Origin: Acidovorax sp. Leaf191
GTDB lineage: Bacteria; Pseudomonadota; Gammaproteobacteria; Burkholderiales; Burkholderiaceae_C
NCBI RefSeq assembly: GCF_001424425.1
Contig: NZ_LMPT01000012.1
Span: 362,601 to 426,600 of the forward strand
Length of the DNA stretch: 64,000 nt
Direction: 5' to 3'
Shown: one piece after another, positions 8,256 to 16,640 of the stretch
Position numbering within the stretch: position 1 is the stretch's first letter
How the letters are laid out: each line of letters opens with the position of its first letter
Translations under genes and position numbers: made by a program
The notes under the pieces: generated by a model
The model's database searches: none
Told to the model about the DNA's origin: nothing
Seen by the model: only the letters and a program-made list of their open reading frames with translations

Positions 8256-9137
8256 GTGACCCTCACCGCCTTCGCCCTCATCATCCTCGCCGGCCTCATC
8301 CATGCGTGCTGGAACATCGCCGCCAAGAAGGCGGGGGGCGATGCGCGGTTTGCGTTCTTCACCTCGGCGATCATGATGGTCTTCTGGGCGCCGCTGGGCT
8401 GGTGGCTGGGGCGCGATGTGGTGCCGCTGTGGGGCGTGGTGGAGTGGGGCTTCGTGGTGGCCAGCGGGCTGCTGCACGTGGCGTACTACGTGATCCTGCT
8501 GCGGGGCTACCGCGTGGCCGACCTCACGGTGGTCTACCCGCTCGCGCGGGGCTCGGGGCCGCTGCTGTCGTCGCTGGTGGCCATCACGGTGCTGGGCGAG
8601 CGCATCTCCGCGCTGGGTGCCGTGGGCATCCTGGGCGTGGTGGGGGGCGTGTTCCTCATCGCGGGCGGCCCGGGCCTGCTGCGCGCGGCGCACGACCCCG
8701 CGGCGCGCGAACGCGTGCACAAGGGCATTGCCTACGGGCTGCTCACCGGGGCCTTCATCGCCAGCTACACGGTGGTGGACGGCTATGCGGTCAAGATACT
8801 GCTGATGTCCCCCATCCTCGTCGACTACATGGGCAACTTCGTGCGCGTGGGCTTGCTCGCGCCGGTGGTGCTGCGCGATGTGCGCACCGCCCGCACGCTG
8901 TGGCTTGCGCAGTGGCGCTTTGCGCTGCTGGTGGCGGTGGTGAGCCCCGTGGCCTATGTGCTGGTGCTGTACGCCATGCGCGAGGCGCCCATGTCCCACG
9001 TGGCGCCGGCGCGCGAAGTGTCCATGCTGTTCGCCGCCCTCATCGGCGGGCATCTGCTGGGTGAGGGCGACCGGGCGGCGCGCATTTGCGGCGCGCTGTG
9101 CATTGCAGCCGGGGTGACGGCCCTGGCGCTGGGGTAG
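8256..9137 (+). CDS. EamA/DMT-family transporter
   Basis: The 293-residue, very hydrophobic protein has about ten membrane-spanning segments in two EamA-type halves (roughly residues 3-135 and 150-290). The first contains AGLIHACWNIAAKKAGG and a YPLARGSGPLLSSLVAI motif typical of drug/metabolite transporters. These inner-membrane proteins generally export small metabolites; no substrate can be assigned. The start is GTG at 8256 because the first membrane segment begins immediately after it and no ATG lies closer in frame. The next gene starts five bases after the stop, so they may form an operon. Confidence 0.83.
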   Translation: MTLTAFALIILAGLIHACWNIAAKKAGGDARFAFFTSAIMMVFWAPLGWWLGRDVVPLWGVVEWGFVVASGLLHVAYYVILLRGYRVADLTVVYPLARGSGPLLSSLVAITVLGERISALGAVGILGVVGGVFLIAGGPGLLRAAHDPAARERVHKGIAYGLLTGAFIASYTVVDGYAVKILLMSPILVDYMGNFVRVGLLAPVVLRDVRTARTLWLAQWRFALLVAVVSPVAYVLVLYAMREAPMSHVAPAREVSMLFAALIGGHLLGEGDRAARICGALCIAAGVTALALG

Positions 9138-9141
9138 GCCC

Positions 9142-10041
9142 ATGGCGCCAGACGTCACCGCTCCGATGCTGCTGGGCTGCGATTTTTCCAGCAGCCCCAG
9201 CCGCCGCAAGCCCATCGTGCTGGCCCTCGGGCAGCGCCAGGGAGCGCGGGTGCAGCTGCAAGCGCTGGAGCGCTTCGACACACTGTCGGCGTTCGGCCAA
9301 TGGCTTGCGCAGCCGGGCACCGGGTCTCAGAACGGCTCTCAGGACGCATCGCCGGGCGGCTGGGTCGGCGGCTTCGACCTGCCTTTCGGCCTGCCGCGCG
9401 AGCTGGTGGAGACCTTGGGCTGGCCCACCGACTGGCTCGCCTGCATGCAGCACTACCGCAGCCTGGACCGCGAGCAGATCCGCACGCAGTTCGCGGCGTT
9501 CTGCGATGCGCGCCCCGTGGGCGGCAAGTTTGCGCACCGCGCCGCCGATGGGCCTGCAGGCTCCAGCCCGTCGATGAAATGGGTGAACCCGCCCGTGGCC
9601 TACATGCTGCACGCGGGCGTGCCGCTGCTGATCGATGCCGGTGTGCACCTGCCCGGCCTGCACGCGGGCGACCCGTCGCGCGTGGCGCTGGAGGCCTACC
9701 CCGGCCTGCTCGCGCGCGAGGTGCTGCAGCGGCGCAGCTACAAAAGCGACGACCGCGCCAAGCAAACGCCCGACCGGCTCATCGCCCGCAAGGACCTGGT
9801 GAACGCGCTGGAGATCGGCCAGACCCGGCTGGGCCTGCGCCTGAAGCTCAGCCACGCGCAGCGCGATGCCCTGGTGGATGATGCCAGCGGCGACAGCCTG
9901 GACGCCGTGCTGTGCCTGGTGCAGGCCGCGTGGGCCCAGCAGCGCCATGCCGAGGGCGATGCGCTCTACGGCCTGCCTGCGGGGCTGGATGCGCTGGAGG
10001 GTTGGATCGTGACGGCGCCTGCCGTGCCCGCGGCAGGCTGA
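9142..10041 (+). CDS. DUF429-family protein (putative RNase H-like fold nuclease)
   Basis: The 299-residue protein starts with LLGCDFSSSPSRRKPIVLAL, the Asp-containing first strand characteristic of DUF429, followed by GGFDLPFGLPRELV and a late SGDSLDAVLCLVQAAWA segment with the second acidic residue. The family is predicted to adopt an RNase H-like fold with acidic metal-binding residues, but its biological role is not established. It sits five bases after the transporter gene. Convergent to it is the phytochrome operon, with 45 bases between the stops. The family assignment is firm and the function is open. Confidence 0.75.
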   Translation: MAPDVTAPMLLGCDFSSSPSRRKPIVLALGQRQGARVQLQALERFDTLSAFGQWLAQPGTGSQNGSQDASPGGWVGGFDLPFGLPRELVETLGWPTDWLACMQHYRSLDREQIRTQFAAFCDARPVGGKFAHRAADGPAGSSPSMKWVNPPVAYMLHAGVPLLIDAGVHLPGLHAGDPSRVALEAYPGLLAREVLQRRSYKSDDRAKQTPDRLIARKDLVNALEIGQTRLGLRLKLSHAQRDALVDDASGDSLDAVLCLVQAAWAQQRHAEGDALYGLPAGLDALEGWIVTAPAVPAAG

Positions 10042-10086
10042 GTCGCGGCGCCACATCGGCAGGGCCGAGGGGCGGGGCCGTGTGCC

Positions 10087-10797
10087 TCAGCCGCCCGGCA
10101 GCGTGACGGTCACTTCAGACCCGCTGGCCTGCACCTGCACGCCCAGGGGTTGCGCCAGTTGCAGCAGCGCGGCCAGGTCCAGGGCCGGGGGCTGTGCCAG
10201 GCCGGCCGAACGCGCCGCGGTATCCGCGTCCATCAGCCGCGTGGCGGTGGATGCGCCCCGGGCCTGCACACGCACGCTGAAGGGGCCGGCAGGCGCCACG
10301 GTGATCTGGGCGGGCACCGGGCTCGATTGTTCCGCCAGGTGGTAGATGGCGCCCAGCACCACGTACAGCAGGGTGTGGGGCACCTGGGTGACGTCGTCCC
10401 AGCCCGGCAGGTCCGCAGGCAGCGGCTCCATCTCGGTACCGCTGACCATCAGCGCGGGGCGGGCCAGCTCGATGGCTTCGTCCACCAGGGCGCGCACCGT
10501 GTGGCGGTCGTTGATCTGCAGGTCCCACAGCCGCAGGCGGCGGATGTGGTGGGCGATCTCGCCCAGTTGTTCCTCGATCTGCTCCACGCGCTCCACCGCC
10601 TGCTCGGGCGTCATGTCGCCTTTGGCCAGGCGGCGCTTGAGCAGCATGGTGCCCATGCGCATCACCGACAGCGGGCCGGCCACGTCGTGGCGCAGCACCG
10701 GGATGGCGCGCATCAGGATGGCGTGCTGCAGGCCGGCATCGGTCAGCGCGTCGGAAGATGGGCCCGGTGCGGAAGGGGGGCGTTTTTTGGTGGCCAA
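10087..10797 (-). CDS. Small protein with a histidine-kinase-like dimerisation helix and degenerate ATPase-like region
   Basis: This last gene of the bphO-bphP operon encodes 236 residues. Residues ~25-90 read as a kinase DHp-type helical hairpin: an H-box-like VLRHDVAGPLSVMRMG followed by a long charged helix EQAVERVEQIEEQLGEIAHH. The second half resembles the ATP-binding domain of a kinase only loosely (HTLLYVVLGAIYHLAEQS in the place of the N box), and no G1 or G2 glycine motifs are visible. It therefore looks like a phosphotransfer pseudo-kinase in the manner of ChpT, or a kinase inhibitor. The start at 10797 is a TTG; ATG at 10713 would cut away the disordered N-terminus and leave the H-box near residue 8. 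The functional assignment is inference from architecture and operon position. Confidence 0.6.
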   Translation of the reverse strand: MATKKRPPSAPGPSSDALTDAGLQHAILMRAIPVLRHDVAGPLSVMRMGTMLLKRRLAKGDMTPEQAVERVEQIEEQLGEIAHHIRRLRLWDLQINDRHTVRALVDEAIELARPALMVSGTEMEPLPADLPGWDDVTQVPHTLLYVVLGAIYHLAEQSSPVPAQITVAPAGPFSVRVQARGASTATRLMDADTAARSAGLAQPPALDLAALLQLAQPLGVQVQASGSEVTVTLPGG

Positions 10798-10839
10798 AGC
10801 GGGTGGGGGTATGGGGTGTGTCGGAACTGTCAGTGAGGA

Positions 10840-11232
10840 TCAGGCGGCGGGCGGCTGCAGCGCTGCGGCGCACTGGGCGAGCACGTTGTCGAAGGCGTCG
10901 AAATCGAGCGGCTTGCCCAGGATGAAGTCGAACTGCCCTGTCTCCGTACCCACGCTGACGCCCGATGCCATGCCGGTGATGGCGATCGCAAAACACCGGC
11001 CTGCACCGTGGTCAGCCACCGTGGCCCGCAGCAACGGGAGCAGTTCGGAGCCCTGCATGTCCGGGAGGTTCTGGTCCACCAGGAAAATCTGCGCCGGCTT
11101 CTCGCGCGCCAGGGCCAGTGCCTGTGCGGCCGTGGCTGCAGTGCGGATCGCATGGCCTTCCATCGTGAGCAGCTCTTGCAGCAGCTCCGTGGCATCGAGG
11201 TTGTCGTCAACGAGGAGGATATCGAGCGGCAT
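10840..11232 (-). CDS. Single-domain response regulator (CheY-like)
   Basis: The 130-residue protein is a lone receiver domain: acidic pocket D9-D10 (LLVDDN), phospho-acceptor D53 (LVDQNLPDMQG), Thr in the AITG strand and Lys in ILGKPLDF. It has no output domain. The gene starts 23 bases after the bacteriophytochrome kinase stop, so it is very likely the cognate receiver of that kinase, as is usual for bacteriophytochromes. The signal would then be passed to another protein, possibly the kinase-like product encoded 42 bases downstream. Confidence 0.88.
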   Translation of the reverse strand: MPLDILLVDDNLDATELLQELLTMEGHAIRTAATAAQALALAREKPAQIFLVDQNLPDMQGSELLPLLRATVADHGAGRCFAIAITGMASGVSVGTETGQFDFILGKPLDFDAFDNVLAQCAAALQPPAA

Positions 11233-11255
11233 GGCTGTCTGGAGCGGGTGGAATA

Positions 11256-13505
11256 TCAGGAGGTGGCGCTGAACGGGGCTGCGCCGCCAGCGTCCGTCTG
11301 CGGCAGGTGCACCGTGAACACCACGTGCGGCGGCTGGTGCGTATACACAATGGTACCCCCATGGCCTTGCGCGATCTGGTGGGCGATGTACAGGCCCAGG
11401 CCCAGGCCGGAGCGGTTGCGCTCGTTGCCCACGGACGAGGACTTGAAGGGAGTGAACAGGTTGGCGGCCACCGCCGGGTCGATGGGCGGCGCCACATTGC
11501 GCACCTCGATGAGCACGCCGTTTTGCGCGCCCCGTGCGTGCACATGGATGGGCTGGCCCGCATCCCCGTGGTGGCGGGCGTTGCTGATGAGGTTGGAGAC
11601 CACCTGCGCAATGCGGTCGGGGTCGGCCTGTGCGTCCAGGCGCTCGGGCAGGTGGATCTCGATCTGCGTGCCGGGGTGGGCGGTGCGCGCCTCGTCCACC
11701 AGATCGGCGAGCAGTTGCACCACGTCGACGGTCTTGAGCTGCAGGTTCAGTCCCAGCCGGCTTTGCAGGCGGGACATGTCCATCACCTGGCTCACCAGGC
11801 GCTGCATGCGGTTGCTGGACGACTGGATGCGCTGGCCGATCCGGCCGGTGTTGCCGTCCGCGGCGTTGTTCTTCTCCAGCACCCGCGCGGCCATGCTGAT
11901 GGAGTGCAGCGGGTCGCGCAGGTCGTGGCCCAGCACCGCCATCAGGTGCGCGCGCGCGTCGTTCAGCTCGGCATGGCGGGTGGTCTGGGCGCGCACCAGC
12001 TCGGCCAGCAGCTGGCGGGCGGTGTCGAGCTCGTCCGCCGTCCAGGGCTCGGACTTGGAGCGCACGATTTCCTTCCACAGGTCGAACGAGCCGCGGGGCG
12101 TGAGGCGCGGGCCCAGCGGGCCGGCACGCACTTCCTTTTCAGGCTTGCCGCCCCAGTTGATGGTCTCGATCTGCTCCTTGCGCAGAAACACCAGCCAGCT
12201 GCCCCGGGTACGGTCCAGCGGCAGGGCCAGGGCGCCGCACCACGGGGCCAGCTGCAGCCCGATCTCGGGTGCGTCCAGGGGCAGTGCATGCGTGTTGTAG
12301 ATGCCGCTGCCGCCTTGCGTGGCATCGAGCCACTGCAGAAGGACCTTGGCAGCGGCGTCGGTCACACCGCCTTCGGTGCACAGCTTGCTGTGTTCCGACA
12401 CGATGATGGCGTCGGCGCTCATCGAGCAGGCCAGCGCGCCGGCGTGCGAGCACAGGGCTGTGAACTCGTCATCGGAGTGCAGCACCTGCTCCATCACCCG
12501 CATGCGCAGCTCGGTCACCTTCTGCTGGCGCGCGGCCTCCTTGCGCGCCAGGGCGGCCTGGATATTGGCGCCCAGCACCTGTGCCATCACGTCGCAGGCC
12601 ATGCGCACGCTGTAGGGCACCTGGCGCGGGCCCATGTGGTGGCAGGCCAGCAGCCCCCACAGCCGGTTGTTGATGACGATGGAGATGCTCATCGACGCAC
12701 CCACGCCCATGTTGGTCAGGTACTCGATGTGGATGGGCGACACGCTGCGCAGGATGCTGGCGCTCAGGTCCAGCGGCGCGCCGCCGACCGGCACCAGCGG
12801 CACCGGCGTGGCCCGCACATCGGCAATGAGGCGCAAGGTGTTGGCCACGTACAGCGCCCGGGCCTGCGCCGGGATGTCGCTGGCCGGGTAGCGCCGGCCC
12901 AGGTAGGCATCCAGAAAATCCGCACGCGACTCGGCCACCACATCGCCGCTGCTGTCCGGGCGAAAGCGGTAGGCCATGACGCGGTCGAACCCTGTCAGGG
13001 TCTTGATCTCCTGCGTTGCCAGCTGCAGCAGGTCGTTGATGGCAGGGCGCGGGCGGCGCAGCTTCTCCATGGCGCGGTGGGCCTGCATCGCAAAGCCAGC
13101 CAGTGCATCGGCGGACTCCTGGCGTGCCTCGAACTCCAGCACCAGCAGCTCCTGCGACTGGTGCAGCACCACGTCGAAGCTGCGGCCTTCGGCCTCCAGC
13201 TCGGAAGGCATCGGCAGCTCGCCCGTGCCAGCCAGCGTGGCCAGGCCCTCGTCGAGCAGGTCGCGCAACAGCGCGTGGCGGGCGATCAGCGGCGTGTCGC
13301 GCAGTGCCTGTCCCGGGGCTACGGCGCAGCCCAGCATGGCTGCCACGTTGGTGCTGGCATGGCGCACCGTGCCCGCCTTGTCGACGGCGATCAGGGCGCC
13401 ATGGGACTGGATCGAGCCCGGGATGTGGATGGGCTCGCGGTCGCAGTTTTCCAGCGTCGGGCGTGCCGCGTCGGCGCCGCCGCCGGCGGATGCTTCTGGA
13501 TTCAT
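11256..13505 (-). CDS. bphP: Bacteriophytochrome sensor histidine kinase
   Basis: The 749-residue protein has the full PAS-GAF-PHY-HisKA-HATPase layout. Cys21 in ENCDREPIHIPGSIQSHG is in the position where bacteriophytochromes attach biliverdin. The GAF domain contains DRVMAYRF and YPASDIPAQAR, whose Asp contacts the chromophore; the PHY tongue carries the PRGSF motif near residue 475. The H box is LGHDLRDPLHSIS and the ATP-binding domain ends with SGLGLGLYIAHQIAQGHGG. The protein is a red/far-red light sensor acting in the cytoplasm. The start codon overlaps the bphO stop (ATGA), so pigment enzyme and sensor are coupled, and a receiver gene follows. It lacks an N-terminal membrane segment. 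Confidence 0.95.
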   Translation of the reverse strand: MNPEASAGGGADAARPTLENCDREPIHIPGSIQSHGALIAVDKAGTVRHASTNVAAMLGCAVAPGQALRDTPLIARHALLRDLLDEGLATLAGTGELPMPSELEAEGRSFDVVLHQSQELLVLEFEARQESADALAGFAMQAHRAMEKLRRPRPAINDLLQLATQEIKTLTGFDRVMAYRFRPDSSGDVVAESRADFLDAYLGRRYPASDIPAQARALYVANTLRLIADVRATPVPLVPVGGAPLDLSASILRSVSPIHIEYLTNMGVGASMSISIVINNRLWGLLACHHMGPRQVPYSVRMACDVMAQVLGANIQAALARKEAARQQKVTELRMRVMEQVLHSDDEFTALCSHAGALACSMSADAIIVSEHSKLCTEGGVTDAAAKVLLQWLDATQGGSGIYNTHALPLDAPEIGLQLAPWCGALALPLDRTRGSWLVFLRKEQIETINWGGKPEKEVRAGPLGPRLTPRGSFDLWKEIVRSKSEPWTADELDTARQLLAELVRAQTTRHAELNDARAHLMAVLGHDLRDPLHSISMAARVLEKNNAADGNTGRIGQRIQSSSNRMQRLVSQVMDMSRLQSRLGLNLQLKTVDVVQLLADLVDEARTAHPGTQIEIHLPERLDAQADPDRIAQVVSNLISNARHHGDAGQPIHVHARGAQNGVLIEVRNVAPPIDPAVAANLFTPFKSSSVGNERNRSGLGLGLYIAHQIAQGHGGTIVYTHQPPHVVFTVHLPQTDAGGAAPFSATS

Positions 13506-14173
13506 TGCGGCAGTCCTTCAGGGGCCGGAAAATGGCTTTGCAGCCCGGCAAAGGCTGCGGTGGCCCCAAGGCACGCAGCCTCCAGGGCGGCGGGTGATGG
13601 TGTCACGTGCTGGCGCAGCAGCGAGATGAACAGCTTCCAGCGCGCCCCGGTGGCGGCACCGTCGCCATGCAGATAACGCAGGGGGTGGGGCGCGAACCGT
13701 GACGACAGCTGCCGGTACAGCACCTGTCCACCCAGCTGGGAGCCCTCCACCACATAGGCGAACCCCCACCGCACCGCGTGCGGCTGTGCCGGGTGGCGGG
13801 CCAGGGCCTGCGCCGCAAGCTGCCCAGCGGCAGCGCTGGGCAGCGGCCAGCTTCCGGGCGTGCCGGTGGCAGTGGTGGTCAGTGGCGGAATGTCTTGCAG
13901 ATCGGATTCCAGGGCAGCCAATCGGGGGGCTGGCATGAAAACAAAGCCCGGTATCGTCGCTTGAAGCATCTGCAGATGAGGCCACAGCGCCTGTAGCCAC
14001 GCGGCCAGTGCACGGGCATGCGCCTTGTAGTCTTCCAGCGATGCATCGGGTCGGCCAATGGCGAGGTGGGCATCGAGCCGGGCGTGCTGTGCGGCAGTGG
14101 CACTGCGCAGTGCCTGCAAGGGGTCCGCGCACGCAGTGGGCGGCAGTTCGGAGACTGGGTGGCTGGAGGGCAC
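13502..14173 (-). CDS. bphO: Biliverdin-producing heme oxygenase
   Basis: BphO opens heme to biliverdin IXa, the chromophore of the bacteriophytochrome encoded next. Taking the GTG at 14173, the product has 223 residues; the proximal heme ligand is probably H30 in ATAAQHARLDAHL, and YVVEGSQLGGQVLYRQL is the conserved glycine-containing distal-helix motif of bacterial heme oxygenases. An open frame runs upstream to 14683, but that part is Arg/Gly/Pro-rich and looks non-coding. No clear ribosome site precedes the GTG, so the exact start is uncertain. The stop overlaps the bphP start by four bases. Confidence 0.88.
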   Translation of the reverse strand: MPSSHPVSELPPTACADPLQALRSATAAQHARLDAHLAIGRPDASLEDYKAHARALAAWLQALWPHLQMLQATIPGFVFMPAPRLAALESDLQDIPPLTTTATGTPGSWPLPSAAAGQLAAQALARHPAQPHAVRWGFAYVVEGSQLGGQVLYRQLSSRFAPHPLRYLHGDGAATGARWKLFISLLRQHVTPSPAALEAACLGATAAFAGLQSHFPAPEGLPQ

Positions 14174-14503
14174 GAACGGGGGACCAGTTAGGAAGCGGAT
14201 TGCATAAGCTCGGGGCACTGCGCTGGCCGTGATTCTAATGATTCGCCCGGTCCGGCCCTTGGCACTTTGGCCCGTAGGTGTGTCGCGGGCGCAACCATGG
14301 TGCTGATTCGGCGCACCCGCGGCGCAGCGCCTTCTGCCTGGGAGGCCGGCCCCGGCAGTCACGGCGTGGCTGCGGGGGCGGCCGGGTGGCGATGTGAAGT
14401 GCCGGTCACGCGTGGCGATGCGGCATTCGCGCCGCTTTTCGGGCGATCGCGCCGCGCCGCGGGGCATACCATGCTGGCCATACCACCGGGCCCCGCTTTC
14501 ACC
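14174..14503. other. Intergenic region between bphO and the small secreted protein gene
   Basis: These 330 bases separate divergent genes. On the minus strand TAGAAT (14232-14237) is a plausible -10 for the phytochrome operon, giving a leader of about 50 bases, but its -35 is weak. I see no gene, repeat or terminator here; the open frames crossing it are Arg/Gly/Pro-rich. Confidence 0.4.
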
Positions 14504-14737
14504 ATGCCCGCTCTCCGCCATTGGCCCGCACTGGCCATCGCCACCGCCCTCGGCGGCCTGCTCGCCGCGCCAGGGCATGCCGCGCCGGCGCCCTGGTACT
14601 ACTGGCGCAGCCTGGTCGATGGCGCGCGGGTGTGCGCGCAGACGTCCCCCGGGCAGGGCTGGGAGCGTGACAGCGCCGCCCATGAAGGCCCCGGCTGCCA
14701 GCCCCGGCGCAAGGTGCTGGTCATTCCCATGCGCTGA
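14504..14737 (+). CDS. Small secreted protein of unknown function
   Basis: The 77-residue product begins with a clear signal peptide: MPALRHWPALAIATALGG, then a likely cleavage after GHA or AAPA near residues 25-28. The mature part is about 50 residues, has two cysteines that could form one disulfide (in VCAQTSPG and EGPGCQPRRK), and contains WYYWRSLVDGARVC. ATG 14471 is an alternative that would add 11 residues before the hydrophobic core. The family is not recognised. It is followed by a family B repeat and the promoter of the next gene, so it appears to be monocistronic. Confidence 0.6.
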   Translation: MPALRHWPALAIATALGGLLAAPGHAAPAPWYYWRSLVDGARVCAQTSPGQGWERDSAAHEGPGCQPRRKVLVIPMR

Positions 14738-14771
14738 GACCGAGGGCGTGGCCGCACCCGCCGTGCTTTGT

Positions 14772-14822
14772 TATAAAAAGTATAGCTAACAACGCACGCC
14801 GCATAAGCGGTAGGCTGCAACT
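14772..14822 (+). repeat. Family B palindromic repeat, copy B2 (diverged)
   Basis: The sequence TATAAAAAGTATAGCTAAC, then GCATAAGCGGTAGGCTGC, keeps the lead-in and right half of the family B consensus, but the left half is degraded. It lies directly before the promoter at 14825. Confidence 0.6.
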
Positions 14823-14824
14823 TA

Positions 14825-14853
14825 TTGGCATTGCTGTGCATGCATTCGATAAT
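14825..14853 (+). promoter_or_regulatory. Sigma-70 promoter of the histidine phosphatase gene, apparently leaderless
   Basis: TTGGCA (14825-14830), 17 bases, GATAAT (14848-14853). Transcription would start about seven bases on, at or next to the A of the ATG at 14860, which leaves no room for a ribosome-binding site. Confidence 0.65.
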
Positions 14854-14859
14854 GCAGCC

Positions 14860-15531
14860 ATGACCGAACTGATCCTGATCCGCCACGGCGAAACCGACTG
14901 GAACCGCGAGCTGCGCTTTCAGGGCCACGTGGACATCCCCCTGAACGCCACCGGCCACGAACAGGCCCGCCGCCTGGCGGACCGCCTGGCCGCCGAGAAG
15001 CTGGCGGTGGACCACCTGGTCTGCAGCGACCTCATCCGCACGCAGGAGACCGCCTCTCCGGCCCTGCAGGTGCTGTTTCCGCAACTGCGCATCGACACCC
15101 TCACCGACAGCAGCCTGCGCGAGCAGAACTTCGGCATCGTGGACGGCAAGCGGGTGGACGACGTCAAGCTCGACCATGCCGATGCGTGGAACCAGTGGCT
15201 GCGCTTCGAGGCCGACTACGGCATGCCCGGCGGCGAGACCACCCGCCAGTTCCACACCCGCGTGATGGACGCCGTGCGCCGCATCGCTCAGCAGTACCAG
15301 GGCCGCAAAGTCATGGTCGTGACCCATGGCGGCGTGCTCGACATGATCTGGCGCACCGCCCGCGGCACGGGCCTTGACGGCCCCCGCCAGAGCGACATCC
15401 CCAACGCGGGCCTCAACCGCGTGCGGGTGGACGGCGATGTGGTGGAGGTGCTGGACTGGGCGGACGTGCGGCACTTGGCGGACTTGCCGGCGCAGCCGGT
15501 GTATGACCAGAAGAAGCTGGTGGTGCGGTAG
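14860..15531 (+). CDS. Histidine phosphatase family protein (phosphoglycerate mutase-like)
   Basis: The 223-residue protein starts MTELILIRHGETDWN, the RHG motif whose His9 is phosphorylated during catalysis. The second catalytic His is in VMVVTHGGVLDMIW, and SDLIRTQETA matches the substrate-pocket Arg region. It belongs to the cofactor-independent-looking GpmB/CobC/PhoE group, small phosphatases acting on phosphorylated sugars or nucleotide-loop intermediates; the substrate cannot be read from sequence. The start at 14860 is chosen over the GTG at 14836 because a good promoter places the transcription start there. The downstream gene is convergent, with six bases between the stops. Confidence 0.88.
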   Translation: MTELILIRHGETDWNRELRFQGHVDIPLNATGHEQARRLADRLAAEKLAVDHLVCSDLIRTQETASPALQVLFPQLRIDTLTDSSLREQNFGIVDGKRVDDVKLDHADAWNQWLRFEADYGMPGGETTRQFHTRVMDAVRRIAQQYQGRKVMVVTHGGVLDMIWRTARGTGLDGPRQSDIPNAGLNRVRVDGDVVEVLDWADVRHLADLPAQPVYDQKKLVVR

Positions 15532-15537
15532 GGTCGC

Positions 15538-16626
15538 TCACGGAGCCGCGTAGACGATCCCCGGGCGCGTTCCTTCCAGGTCATCCGTGAGGCGGTCCAG
15601 CACAGGCTTCGGCTCGAAAGCCAGCCCCAGTGGAACAAAGCGGTAGTCGCCTTTCCGGTTGGTGAACACCGCGAGCCCCCCGGGCGACACAAAGATGGCG
15701 TGCCAGTCGTCGGCCACACGCTCGTCGGTCAAGGTCTTGACCAGCTTTCCGTCTTCTCCATAGATACGGATTTCGCCCGTGGCCGCCAGCTTCTGGCCGC
15801 CGTCGACCGGGGTCATCCTTTTGACTGCATGCAGCAGATATTTGCCCCCGGGCGCCAGGATGAGGGTGGGCTGCGGATCAGTGCCCGGCACGCCGTCGAT
15901 GCGCTGGACGCTGCGCCGTGTACGGTCGATCATCGCCACGGCGGCATCGTTCGTGTCGGTGGCGGTGTATTCGACCAGCACGGTATCGGCGGACCATGCC
16001 AGCGGATTGGCGAGACCCAGGGTATCGCCACGTGCGAAGTGGGAGGCCTTGGCGAGCATGTCCGCGGCGGCGTCCTTTTCTGGAGGGATCGCTTCCCATC
16101 GCTGGTCGGCGTTGAGGGTGACGCGCGGTGGCGCTCCGTTGAGCACGTCGAACGAACCCAGGTCCTGCCGTGCGCGGAGCGTCCAGCCTGGCATATCAAA
16201 GGTGAGCAGGCTGTATGGCTTGCGTCCATCGGCGTCATGGCGCGACAGGCGGTCCGATGCAACGATGTGGACGGCCCTTGCGGAGCCGACCTCCTGACCT
16301 TCGGATTCGGCAGGCCGTGCCAGGCAGCTGTCAGGGCGAACCCCAGGCCTTGGCAGCGGGGCTACGGCCGCGGGCGTGCCGCTGCGCGCAGAGAGCTGAA
16401 AGCTTCCTACCTTGGCTTGCTGCGACAGATCCAGCCGGTCCACCGTGCCGTTGCAGTACACGACATAAAGGAGCGGACGATCGGCAGCTTGCGCAGGTGC
16501 GCTGGCCGTCCCGGACGTTGCACGCGGGGTTTCTGCCTCGCGTGAGCAGCCCCCGAGAAAGACGACCAACGCAAGTGCAGCGGTCTGCATCAGGACCGCG
16601 CAGTGGCGAGGTGCGGACGTGGGCAT
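15538..16626 (-). CDS. Lipoprotein, possible immunity partner of the adjacent lysozyme-like protein
   Basis: The 362-residue protein begins MPTSAPRHCAVLMQ and a hydrophobic stretch ending FLGGC, a lipobox, so it should be lipid-anchored on the periplasmic side. The rest shows repeated short beta-strand patterns (PLLYVVYCNGTVDRLDL, HIVASDRLSRHDADGRK, LILAPGGKYLLHAVKR), suggesting a propeller-like beta fold; no catalytic motif is seen. The family is not recognised. It follows the lysozyme-like gene by 14 bases on the same strand. A periplasmic lipoprotein encoded directly downstream of a peptidoglycan-cutting protein is the common layout of effector and immunity genes, but that role is inferred only from position. 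The ATG at 16626 is chosen because it begins the signal peptide. Confidence 0.6.
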   Translation of the reverse strand: MPTSAPRHCAVLMQTAALALVVFLGGCSREAETPRATSGTASAPAQAADRPLLYVVYCNGTVDRLDLSQQAKVGSFQLSARSGTPAAVAPLPRPGVRPDSCLARPAESEGQEVGSARAVHIVASDRLSRHDADGRKPYSLLTFDMPGWTLRARQDLGSFDVLNGAPPRVTLNADQRWEAIPPEKDAAADMLAKASHFARGDTLGLANPLAWSADTVLVEYTATDTNDAAVAMIDRTRRSVQRIDGVPGTDPQPTLILAPGGKYLLHAVKRMTPVDGGQKLAATGEIRIYGEDGKLVKTLTDERVADDWHAIFVSPGGLAVFTNRKGDYRFVPLGLAFEPKPVLDRLTDDLEGTRPGIVYAAP

Positions 16627-16640
16627 TCGGAGTTCCACGG

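Noticed and set aside
11307-13676. A 789-codon plus-strand open frame opposite bphP
   Set aside because: It is the shadow of the phytochrome gene; His/Gln/Val-rich without motifs.
14173-14683. N-terminal extension of bphO to the full open frame
   Set aside because: The added 170 residues are Arg/Gly/Pro-rich, do not resemble heme oxygenase and would overlap the signal peptide gene on the other strand.
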